Part shown: positions 1-5,611 of the stretch, piece after piece | Position numbering within the stretch: position 1 is the first letter of the stretch | How the letters are laid out: every line of letters starts with the position of its first letter | Source: DATFPK01 sp035264885 | GTDB taxonomy: Bacteria; Actinomycetota; Thermoleophilia; Solirubrobacterales; 70-9 | Length of the DNA: 9,996 bases | Direction: 5' to 3' | Assembly: GCA_035264885.1 (NCBI GenBank) | Contig: DATFPK010000101.1 | Location: 1-9,996 of the forward strand | The notes under the pieces: model-generated | Told to the model about the DNA's origin: nothing | The model's database searches: none | What the model saw: only the letters and a program-made list of their open reading frames with translations | Position numbers and translations under genes: made by a program

Positions 1-744
1 TCGCCGAGCGACTGGCCGCGCTTCCACCACGACCTCGCGAACTCGGGGGACCTGGGGCGGGACGCGACGCTGCCCGGCAAGCCCGAGGCGCCGTCGCGCA
101 ATGGTGGCCGCGTCGCCTTCACGTCGCCCGGCGACGACCTCCTCTGCGGCACCCCGGCGGCTTACCAGCTCGCCACGTCGCCGCGCCCGATCGACGAGTC
201 GAACTTCGCCGGGGCCCGGCGGCTCGGCGGCGCGCCGGAGCCGGCCGCCGCGGGCTCCCGCGTCTCGTTCGAGATCCCGGCCGGCGCGGACCGCTACGTG
301 GCGATCCGCGCCCGCGACGAGCAGGGCAACGTCGGCCGCGTCGTCCTGGTCGACCGCGGGCCCGGCGCGGGGGGCGCGGCCGGCGGGCCGAAGCCGGGCC
401 GCTGCGCCAACCGCAAGGCCGGCGGACCGGGACCCGACAGGCTGCGCGGCACCCGGTTCGGCGACCGCCTGCTCGGCCGTGGCGGCGGCGACAGCCTGCG
501 TGGGTTCGGCGGGCGCGACTGCCTGAACGGGGGCCGGGGGCGGGACCGGCTGCGGGGCGGGAAGGGCGCCGACCTCCTTCGCGGCGGCCCCGGACGGGAT
601 GTGAGCCGTGGCGGCCCCGGACGAGACGTCCTCCGGGCGCGCGACGGCCGCCCGGACCTGGTCGACTGCGGCCGCGGGCGCGACCGCGCGCGGGTGGACC
701 GCGAGGACGTGGTCCGCCGCTGCGAGCGGGTGCGGCGGCGCTAG
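1..744 (+). CDS. C-terminal part of a large secreted protein with FnIII-like domain and RTX-like repeats (5' end outside window)
   Basis: The frame is open from base 1 to the TAG at 742-744, so about 247 residues are visible and the start lies upstream. It opens with a WPRFHHDLANSGD segment, a type I associate with the end of repeat/propeller-like extracellular proteins in this lineage (family memory, not verified). An FnIII-like stretch follows at about residues 45-120, ending YVAIRARDEQGNVG. Next comes a Gly/Arg/Pro linker, then about 7-8 nonapeptide repeats of the type GGxGxDxLx, and a Cys-containing cap (DLVDCGRGRD...RRCERV). RTX-like repeats bind calcium in extracellular proteins. Here the repeats are unusually rich in Arg, so calcium binding is uncertain. 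The likely location is cell surface or secreted. The stop overlaps the stop of the convergent hydrolase gene by 4 bp. The catalytic or binding function lies outside the window and cannot be named. Confidence 0.8.
   Translation, partial: SPSDWPRFHHDLANSGDLGRDATLPGKPEAPSRNGGRVAFTSPGDDLLCGTPAAYQLATSPRPIDESNFAGARRLGGAPEPAAAGSRVSFEIPAGADRYVAIRARDEQGNVGRVVLVDRGPGAGGAAGGPKPGRCANRKAGGPGPDRLRGTRFGDRLLGRGGGDSLRGFGGRDCLNGGRGRDRLRGGKGADLLRGGPGRDVSRGGPGRDVLRARDGRPDLVDCGRGRDRARVDREDVVRRCERVRRR
430..636 (+). repeat. 27-nt tandem repeats encoding RTX-like nonapeptides
   Basis: The coding sequence repeats with a period of 9 codons, giving units such as GRGRDRLRG, GKGADLLRG, GPGRDVSRG and GPGRDVLRA. Two neighbouring units share an identical 14-mer, GGCGGCCCCGGACG, at 583-596 and 610-623, exactly 27 nt apart, which points to a recent unit duplication. 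The earlier units have diverged more. The Asp of the calcium-binding pattern is kept in most units, while the variable positions are largely Arg. Confidence 0.7.
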
Positions 745-1505
745 CTGCGGTAGCGCTCGGCGGCCGCCTCGATCATCGGTACGACGTGGGCTCCGCTGAC
801 CGGCGGCTCGTGGCCGACGCAGACGGTCAGAGGCCTGAGCTCGGCGAGCTTGCGTGCCGAGCGCCGGGTCTTCTCGACGTCCCAGTCCCAGGCGGGGATC
901 GGGATGCTCGCCTCTCCCTCGGGCAAGGGCTTCAGCCGCTCGGAGTCGACCAGGTAGATCGTGTCGCTGACGATCGCCAGCCGGTCGGACTCGCGCCACA
1001 GTCCGATCAGGCCCGGGGCGTGGCCGGGGAAATGCAGGACCTCGAAGCCACAGACCACGTCCCCCTCGCTGACGGTGTCGGCGACCTCGACGGGCCCCCC
1101 GTCCCAGCGGTGGTGGAGCAGCGGGTAGATCCAGCGGACCGGAGCGAAGGTCAGCTTCGTCATGTCCCAGTAGGGGCGGTAGGGCCCGCGGGCCTCGGCG
1201 CCCTCGACCTCATCGGGGTGGCAGTAGACCGGGGCGCCCACGTAAGGGGCGGTGCCGCGATGGTCGGAGTCGGCGTGGCCGAGGATGATCCGCCTGACGC
1301 CGCCCAGCCGGGCCCCGACCGAGCGGACCGCCGTTCGCATCGGCATGACGCCGGCGTCGAACTGGACAACCCCGCCGCTGCCGTCCTCGAGGAAGTAGAC
1401 GTTCATCGCATGCCCGATCTCCCCCCGCAGGAGCCAGACTCCGTCGGCGACCTTGCCGAGTAGGGGGCTGCCGGGCAGGCGCGGGAAAACCTTTTCCTCC
1501 GGCAT
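741..1505 (-). CDS. metallo-beta-lactamase-fold metallohydrolase
   Basis: This is a 254-residue protein of the MBL-fold hydrolase superfamily. Such enzymes use one or two metal ions to hydrolyse ester, thioester, lactone or phosphodiester substrates. Metal-site motifs are visible in order: HADSDH at 77-82, His162 in FPGHAPG, Asp181 in SDTIY, and His232 in VGHEPP. The first motif is HxDxDH instead of the textbook HxHxDH, so Asp79 replaces the second His, a variant found in several branches. There is no signal peptide, so it is probably cytosolic. The ATG at 1505 is chosen because a TAGGCT -10 box lies 6 nt upstream with no Shine-Dalgarno sequence, which fits a leaderless mRNA. Its stop shares CTAG (741-744) with the convergent RTX-like gene. 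The substrate cannot be told from sequence. It could be a lactonase- or glyoxalase II-like enzyme. Confidence 0.88.
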   Translation of the reverse strand: MPEEKVFPRLPGSPLLGKVADGVWLLRGEIGHAMNVYFLEDGSGGVVQFDAGVMPMRTAVRSVGARLGGVRRIILGHADSDHRGTAPYVGAPVYCHPDEVEGAEARGPYRPYWDMTKLTFAPVRWIYPLLHHRWDGGPVEVADTVSEGDVVCGFEVLHFPGHAPGLIGLWRESDRLAIVSDTIYLVDSERLKPLPEGEASIPIPAWDWDVEKTRRSARKLAELRPLTVCVGHEPPVSGAHVVPMIEAAAERYRS

Positions 1506-1511
1506 GGGGCC

Positions 1512-1517
1512 AGCCTA
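1512..1517 (-). promoter_or_regulatory. -10 box TAGGCT, leaderless promoter of the MBL hydrolase
   Basis: Read on the minus strand, TAGGCT is followed by 6 nt and then the ATG at 1505. Transcription would start on or within a base or two of the start codon. No Shine-Dalgarno sequence is present and no clear -35 was found. Confidence 0.5.
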
Positions 1518-1550
1518 CGCGGACGGTGGCGGCGGGCGAGCGGCGGCCTC

Positions 1551-1556
1551 TACCCT
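1551..1556 (+). promoter_or_regulatory. -10 box TACCCT before the small membrane protein
   Basis: TACCCT is followed by 8 nt and then GTG at 1565, the same leaderless layout as several other genes in the window. It diverges from the hydrolase -10 box at 1512-1517, with about 35 bp between the two. Confidence 0.45.
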
Positions 1557-1564
1557 TTCGCCTC

Positions 1565-1714
1565 GTGCCGGTCCTCTGGAAGTACGCGCTCGGCGTCCTC
1601 GTCGCCTGCCTCGTCGCCTCGATGGTGATCGCGATCGTCAAGCTCTCGACGACCCCCGAGTACGTGTTCGCCCCCGACCTCCAGGGGTGGCGCGGGCTCG
1701 AATTGCCGCGTTAG
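1565..1714 (+). CDS. small single-helix membrane protein, function unknown
   Basis: This ORF encodes 49 residues. A hydrophobic segment, YALGVLVACLVASMVIAIV, starts 6 residues after the initiator and is followed by a polar tail ending GWRGLELPR. I read it as a single-pass membrane protein. An upstream in-frame GTG at 1526 would add 13 charged residues. The GTG at 1565 is preferred because it sits 8 nt after a TACCCT -10 box and places the helix near the N-terminus. Its TAG stop overlaps the likely -10 box of the stress-protein gene (TAGTAT, 1712-1717). I do not recognise a family. The clean transmembrane pattern and the promoter support a real gene, but 49 codons is too short to be sure. Confidence 0.5.
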   Translation: MPVLWKYALGVLVACLVASMVIAIVKLSTTPEYVFAPDLQGWRGLELPR

Positions 1715-1717
1715 TAT
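1712..1717 (+). promoter_or_regulatory. -10 box TAGTAT of the universal stress protein gene
   Basis: TAGTAT overlaps the stop codon of the upstream small ORF. A start site about 7 nt downstream would leave a leader of roughly 34 nt, enough to carry the ribosome binding site at 1746-1752. No clear -35 was identified. Confidence 0.4.
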
Positions 1718-1745
1718 CCCCCCGCCCGGTTCGCGAACGAAGGAC

Positions 1746-1752
1746 GAGGAGG
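1746..1752 (+). promoter_or_regulatory. Shine-Dalgarno site GAGGAGG for the stress protein
   Basis: GAGGAGG lies 6 nt before the GTG at 1759 and fixes this start against the in-frame upstream extension. It is the clearest Shine-Dalgarno sequence in the window, in contrast to the leaderless-looking neighbours. Confidence 0.7.
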
Positions 1753-1758
1753 CGCAGC

Positions 1759-2205
1759 GTGTTCACCCGCATCGTGGTTGGGACCGACGGCTCGGACACC
1801 GCCGCCGAGGCGGTCCGCCAGGCCGCTGAGCTGGCCAGGCTCGCCGGCGCCCGGCTGGACGTCGTCTCCGCCTACGAGCCGATCCCGCGGCAGCGCCTCC
1901 GAGAGGAGTCGCGCGAGGCGCCGGGTGACGTGCAGTACGAGTTCAGCGAGCGCGAGGACGTCAACATCACGCTGGACAACGCCGCCGCTGCGGCCCGCAA
2001 CGACGGGGTCGAGGAGGTCCAGACCCACGCCCGCGAGGGCGACCCCGCGGACGCGATCCTCGACGTCGCCGAGGAGGTGAAGGCCGACCTGATCGTGGTC
2101 GGCAACAAGGGCATGACCGGGGCCCGGCGCTTCCTGCTCGGCAGCGTGCCGAACAAGGTCTCCCATCACGCCCCCTGCAGCGTGATCATCGTCCGCACGA
2201 CCTAG
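1759..2205 (+). CDS. universal stress protein, UspA family, ATP-binding type
   Basis: This is a 148-residue single-domain Usp, the usual length for the family. Usp proteins are cytosolic dimers that bind nucleotide and help cells survive stress or growth arrest; the exact target is usually unknown. The N-terminus, FTRIVVGTDGSDTA, is the typical first beta strand plus the Asp that contacts adenine or ribose. The C-terminal part carries the ATP-binding pattern GxxG-9x-GS (G115, G118, G128, S129), followed by HHAPCSVIIVR, the family's last strand. The start is GTG, set by a strong GAGGAGG. It ends 16 bp from the stop of the convergent serine protease gene. Usp genes are common and give no specific context, so no gene symbol is assigned. 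Confidence 0.93.
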   Translation: MFTRIVVGTDGSDTAAEAVRQAAELARLAGARLDVVSAYEPIPRQRLREESREAPGDVQYEFSEREDVNITLDNAAAAARNDGVEEVQTHAREGDPADAILDVAEEVKADLIVVGNKGMTGARRFLLGSVPNKVSHHAPCSVIIVRTT

Positions 2206-2221
2206 CGCGGACCGCTTCCGC

Positions 2222-3598
2222 TCAGGAGCCGGCGGGGCTGGTCGCGGCGCCCGCGTCCAGGAGGCCGCGACCGAAGGAGTCGTCCCGGCCCGGCGCCCCG
2301 AGGTCACGGGCGGTCGCCAGCAGCCGTCGCCCGACCTGGTCGGCGCTCGGCCGCCGGCCCAGCACGCCACTCGCCAGGACCAGGGCGGCGGCGCCCGAGA
2401 CGTGGGCCGCCGACATCGAGGTGCCTTCGTAGTCGGCCGGGAGGCCGAAGCGCTTGAAGCCGGCCCCGGAGAACGTGAGCTGGAAGATCGGCCGGCTGTC
2501 CGTGCAGCCGCCGTCCCCGGGCCCGCCGCCGGGGGCGACGATGTCGACGTCGGCCCCTCTGCGCGAGTAGGCGCCGAGGCAGGCGGACTCGGTCGTCCCG
2601 CCGACGCCGATCACGTGCGGCGCGGCGGCCGGCATCTGCACGCACTCGCGCGGGTTGTCCCCCAGGCCGCTCCAGTTCCCGACCGAAGCGACGATCACGG
2701 CGCCGCGCCGGTGGGCGAAGCGGATGGCGTCCAGCACCAGCGGCACCGAGGCCGTGCAGGAGAAGTTGAAGCTCATGTTGATGACGTCGGCGCCGTGGCG
2801 GGCCGCGAAGCGGATCCCGCGGGCGATGTCGTCGGACTGGCCGTTGCCGAGCCGGTTGAGGACCCGGACCGGCATCAGCTTGGCGCCGTAGGCGAGGCCG
2901 GTCATGGCGATGCCGTTGCCGGTCCGCTCGGCGATCGTTCCGGCGACGTGGGTGCCGTGCCCGTTCTCGTCGAGGGGCAGCGGGTCGTTCTTGACCACGT
3001 CACGGCCGCGGACGAACTGGCGACGGTCGAAGTCGGGGCTGCGGCGGAAGCGCCGGCCGGTGTTCCGGTAGGCGATCCCGGTGTCGAGGACGGCGACGGT
3101 GACGCCCCTGGCGCCCGGGCGGCCGGACCGGCGCAGGTTGCGCCAGGCGCCGATCGCGTCGATTCCACCGGCCGCGTGCGGCTCGGCCGCGGCGACCGCC
3201 GCGCCGCAGTCGCGGCCGCAGGGAAGGAAGTTCCACTGCTTTAGCACCCAGTCGCCGGCGTGGCCACGGCGTCCCGGGGGCGTGCCGGGGTCGTCCGGCC
3301 AGATCGAGGCGGTGGCGATGTAGTTGGGTGCGGCGTAGGCGACGCCCGGCTTGCCGCGCAGCCGGCGCACGGCCTCGCCCACGCCGACGCCGGGCGGCAG
3401 GGCCACCGCGCGGCCCGCCTCGCCGCGCAGCTTGACGACGACCTCGCCCGGGGCGTAGCGGGCGCTCGCCAGGGCGACCCCGGGTCGCTCCTCCGGGCGG
3501 GCGGTCGAGGGCCCGGCCGCGGCGAGCAGCATCGCGAGGCCCATCAGGGCAATCAGGAAGGCGCGAAGCGCCGTGGTGGCGGGTCTGCGGTCGGTCAT
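2222..3598 (-). CDS. secreted subtilisin-like (S8) serine protease
   Basis: This is a 458-residue secreted serine endopeptidase. Residues 1-34 form a signal peptide (basic start, hydrophobic core FLIALMGLAMLLAAAG, then PSTA). Residues about 45-98 resemble an I9/fervidolysin-type prodomain (YAPGEVVVKLRG...YAAPNYIA), which normally acts as intramolecular chaperone and inhibitor until cleaved. The catalytic domain has Asp172 (AVLDTGIAY), His214 (NGHGTHVAGT) and Ser394 (GTSMSAAHVSG), with Asn308 as oxyanion-hole residue. All are present, so it should be active. Six Cys (127, 131, 281, 319, 340, 365) could form disulfides outside the cell. The ATG at 3598 is chosen for the signal peptide. An in-frame GTG at 3637 would add 13 residues and may be a leaderless start. 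The frame stays open to 3985, but that would run antisense through tadA. The substrate is unknown. Confidence 0.93.
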   Translation of the reverse strand: MTDRRPATTALRAFLIALMGLAMLLAAAGPSTARPEERPGVALASARYAPGEVVVKLRGEAGRAVALPPGVGVGEAVRRLRGKPGVAYAAPNYIATASIWPDDPGTPPGRRGHAGDWVLKQWNFLPCGRDCGAAVAAAEPHAAGGIDAIGAWRNLRRSGRPGARGVTVAVLDTGIAYRNTGRRFRRSPDFDRRQFVRGRDVVKNDPLPLDENGHGTHVAGTIAERTGNGIAMTGLAYGAKLMPVRVLNRLGNGQSDDIARGIRFAARHGADVINMSFNFSCTASVPLVLDAIRFAHRRGAVIVASVGNWSGLGDNPRECVQMPAAAPHVIGVGGTTESACLGAYSRRGADVDIVAPGGGPGDGGCTDSRPIFQLTFSGAGFKRFGLPADYEGTSMSAAHVSGAAALVLASGVLGRRPSADQVGRRLLATARDLGAPGRDDSFGRGLLDAGAATSPAGS

Positions 3599-3627
3599 CG
3601 AGGGAGGGGCGGTGGGCGCCGGGCCAT
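3595..3627 (-). other. possible 10-codon upstream ORF ending in ATGA at the protease start
   Basis: Just upstream of the protease ATG, an out-of-frame ATG at 3627 opens a 10-codon frame (MARRPPPLPR). Its TGA overlaps the protease ATG as ATGA. No Shine-Dalgarno sequence precedes either start. The run of Arg and Pro codons could slow ribosomes and couple translation. Chance cannot be excluded in so short a frame. Confidence 0.2.
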
Positions 3628-3681
3628 CAGGGAACACGGCGCCGGGAGCTAAGTTGCCCCGGCTGCGGCCCTCCCCGTCAA

Positions 3682-3687
3682 TAGTGT
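3682..3687 (+). promoter_or_regulatory. possible -10 box TAGTGT for tadA
   Basis: TAGTGT matches TANNNT and lies in the 119-bp gap between the divergent protease and tadA genes. A start site near 3694 would favour translation from the ATG at 3718 over the ATG at 3691. No -35 is obvious. Confidence 0.35.
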
Positions 3688-3717
3688 CGGATGCGCCCGC
3701 CCGGCGGCGCCGCTGCG

Positions 3718-4188
3718 ATGGAGACGTTCCCCGACAGCCCCGAGACCCAGCAGCAGCTGATGGCCCTGGCGATCGCCGCGGCGAAGCGGGCCCAGGAGCA
3801 CGGGGACGTGCCGATCGGCGCCGTGATCGCCCGCGGCGGAGAGCCCCTGGCGGCGGCGGGCAACGAGCGCGAGCTGCGGCGTGACCCCACGGCGCACGCG
3901 GAGTTGCTCGTGATCCGCACCGCCGCGGAGCTGCTGGAGGGCTGGCGCCTGCCCGGGACGACGCTCTACGTAACCCTCGAGCCATGCGCGATGTGTGCGG
4001 GCGCCATCGTGCTGGCGCGGGTGCCGCAGGTTGTCTACGGGACCCCAGACCCGAAGGCCGGGGCGGCGGGCAGCGTGCTCGACGTGCTCGGGCACCCGGC
4101 GCTCAACCACCGGCCGGAGGTCAGCTCCGGCGTCCTGGCCGAGGAGTGCGCTTTGCTCCTGCGCCAGTTCTTCGCCGGCCGGCGCTGA
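3718..4188 (+). CDS. tadA: tRNA-specific adenosine deaminase TadA
   Basis: TadA converts A34 to inosine in tRNA-Arg(ACG), allowing one tRNA to read several CGN codons. The frame gives 156 residues from the ATG at 3718, close to the roughly 150-170 usual for bacterial TadA. The zinc and catalytic motifs of the cytidine/deoxycytidylate deaminase fold are intact: His60-Ala-Glu62 (TAHAE) with Glu as proton shuttle, and Cys90 and Cys93 in PCAMCAG. Family-typical stretches include DVPIGAVI, the DPKAGAAGS loop, NHRPEV and the tail GVLAEECALLLRQFF. An alternative ATG at 3691 adds 9 residues (MRPPGGAAA), but it sits only 3 nt after a candidate -10 box, so the shorter form is preferred. The gene diverges from the protease and converges on the nicotinate phosphoribosyltransferase gene with a 10-bp gap. 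Confidence 0.93.
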   Translation: METFPDSPETQQQLMALAIAAAKRAQEHGDVPIGAVIARGGEPLAAAGNERELRRDPTAHAELLVIRTAAELLEGWRLPGTTLYVTLEPCAMCAGAIVLARVPQVVYGTPDPKAGAAGSVLDVLGHPALNHRPEVSSGVLAEECALLLRQFFAGRR

Positions 4189-4194
4189 GCGCCG
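4180..4194. terminator. GC-rich hairpin at the tadA/pncB convergent junction, tadA stop codon as loop
   Basis: CGGCGC (4180-4185) and GCGCCG (4189-4194) are perfect inverted repeats, and the three loop bases are the tadA stop codon TGA. The hairpin lies between the two convergent stop codons and is symmetric, so it could act on transcripts from both sides. No T-tract follows on either strand, so classical intrinsic termination is uncertain. Confidence 0.35.
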
Positions 4195-4198
4195 AGCT

Positions 4199-5563
4199 TC
4201 AGTCGATCAGCCGCAGGGACTCCGCGAACGCCACCGGGTAGGGGGCGGCAGCGGGGCCGGGCTGCGCCTGCCGCAGCTCCTCCGGCAGGGCCGCCAGTTC
4301 GCGCTGCGCCCGCTCCGCGATCTGCTCCAGGCTCTCCTCGCGGCAGATCTCCCCGCCCCGCATGAACGGCGCGAGGAGCGGCTCGCCGTCGTGGGACTCA
4401 CCGTCCGGCGCGACGAGGTCGCCGGCCATCAGCCCTCCTTGACGGCGGCGCCAGACCTGCTTCGGCCCGGGCAGCGTCTCCTTCTGGGCCGAGAGCTTTC
4501 GCACGCCGCGCCAGCCGGCGGCGCCGAGGTCGGCGACCAGCTTGTAGACGCCGTTCACCGTCGGGGAGTCGCGGCTCGTGCCGAGGTCGGTCCCGACGCC
4601 GAAGCGGTCGATCGGCGCCCCGGAGCCGACCAGCTCGGCGATCCGCACCTCCTCGAGGTCGCCGCTGACCGTGATCTCGCTGTCGCGCATCCCGGCTTCG
4701 TCGAGCTGGCGCCGACTCTGCCGGGCGAGCGCGACCAGATCACCGGAGTCGATTCGGACGCCGCCGAGCGGCACGCCCGTGGCCTGCGAGGCGGTGATCG
4801 CGTTCCGCACCCCCTCCTCGACGTCGAAAGTGTCGACCAGCAGCGTCGTGTTCTCCGGGAACGCCTCGAGGTAGGCCTCGAACGCCTCCCGCTCGGAGGG
4901 AAAGGAGAGGACGAACGAGTGGGCCATCGTGCCCACCGGCGCCAGCCCATATCGCATCGCCGCGGCGACGTTGGACGTGCCGGCGCAGCCCGCGACCGCG
5001 GCCGAGCGCGCGACCTTCATCGCGGCGTCGACGCCGTGATCGCGACGCGGCGAGAAGTCGACGACGCGGTCCCCGTGGCCGGGCTCGCCGCCGCCTGCCG
5101 CGAGCACGACCCTGGCGGCCTTGGTTGCCGCCATCGTCTGGAAGTTGACCTGGTTGAGGAGGAGCGTCTCGAGGAGCTGGGCTTCGATCCGCGGCGCGGT
5201 GACCCGCAGCAGCGGCTCGTTGGCGAAGGCGAGCGTGCCCTCCGGCATCGCGTCGAAGTCGCCGCGGAAGCGGAAGACGCTGAGCCGGTCGAGGAAGGAC
5301 GAGTCGAATCCGCGGCTCTCCAGATACTCGAGCTCGCGCGGGCCGAACCGCATCTCGGTGATGAGGCGGAGGGTGGGCCCGAGGCCGGCGCAGAGCAGCC
5401 AGTCCCGCCGCGGCGGCAGACGCCGGACGAACAGCTCGAAGATCGCGGTCTCGTCGATGCCGGCGCGGTGGTAGCCGGCGGCCATGTTGAGTTCGTAGAG
5501 GTCGGTGAGGAGGGAAGTCTCCGCGGCACTCAGGAGACCGTGGTCGTTGGGGTCGGGCGGCAT
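4199..5563 (-). CDS. pncB: nicotinate phosphoribosyltransferase (NAD salvage)
   Basis: This 454-residue enzyme makes nicotinate mononucleotide from nicotinate and PRPP with ATP hydrolysis, the entry step of the Preiss-Handler NAD salvage pathway in the cytosol. Family signatures run the full length: LLTDLYELNMAAGY (18-31), the NFQTM and ATKAAR region (140-151), RRDHGVDAAMKVAR (173-186), GTSNVAAAMRYGL, GTMAHSFV with His215 (the residue phosphorylated in the family), RIDSGDL (270-276), SGDLEE (300-305) and FGVGTDLGTS (321-330). The C-terminal part (PLLAPFMRGGE) is also typical. The length fits the bacterial family. The ATG at 5563 lies only 48 bp from the divergent kinase start, with a -10 box TAATGT about 34 nt upstream. 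No strong Shine-Dalgarno sequence is seen. No nicotinamidase gene is present in the window. Confidence 0.93.
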   Translation of the reverse strand: MPPDPNDHGLLSAAETSLLTDLYELNMAAGYHRAGIDETAIFELFVRRLPPRRDWLLCAGLGPTLRLITEMRFGPRELEYLESRGFDSSFLDRLSVFRFRGDFDAMPEGTLAFANEPLLRVTAPRIEAQLLETLLLNQVNFQTMAATKAARVVLAAGGGEPGHGDRVVDFSPRRDHGVDAAMKVARSAAVAGCAGTSNVAAAMRYGLAPVGTMAHSFVLSFPSEREAFEAYLEAFPENTTLLVDTFDVEEGVRNAITASQATGVPLGGVRIDSGDLVALARQSRRQLDEAGMRDSEITVSGDLEEVRIAELVGSGAPIDRFGVGTDLGTSRDSPTVNGVYKLVADLGAAGWRGVRKLSAQKETLPGPKQVWRRRQGGLMAGDLVAPDGESHDGEPLLAPFMRGGEICREESLEQIAERAQRELAALPEELRQAQPGPAAAPYPVAFAESLRLID

Positions 5564-5596
5564 CGCTCAGATCGGGGCGGAGGCGGAGATCGCCGC

Positions 5597-5603
5597 TACA
5601 TTA
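5597..5603. promoter_or_regulatory. interlocked divergent -10 boxes (TACATT + / TAATGT -)
   Basis: In CTACATTAGG, the plus strand reads TACATT (5597-5602) and the minus strand reads TAATGT (5603-5598). Each fits TANNNT, and they share 5 of 6 bp. The plus box stands 9 nt before the kinase GTG at 5612. The minus box stands 34 nt before the nicotinate phosphoribosyltransferase ATG. Predicted start sites at about 5609 and 5591 lie roughly 18 bp apart. Confidence 0.5.
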
Positions 5604-5611
5604 GGCGCGCG

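Noticed and set aside
786..1463. 225-residue plus-strand ORF antisense to the MBL hydrolase
   Set aside because: It has no recognisable domain. The opposite strand has all MBL metal motifs in order.
1453..1758. N-terminal extension of the universal stress protein frame
   Set aside because: The extension is low-complexity Arg/Pro sequence. GAGGAGG 6 nt before the GTG at 1759 and the family's usual N-terminus fix the start there.
3599..3985. Upstream extension of the S8 protease frame
   Set aside because: It would put about 129 Arg/Pro/Ala-rich residues before a perfect signal peptide and overlap tadA on the other strand.
3995..5611. Open 5' extension of the histidine kinase frame, giving an apparent protein of over 1000 residues
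   Set aside because: It runs antisense through tadA's end and all of pncB, both clear genes. The kinase similarity begins only after the GTG at 5612. Long antisense frames are common at this GC content.
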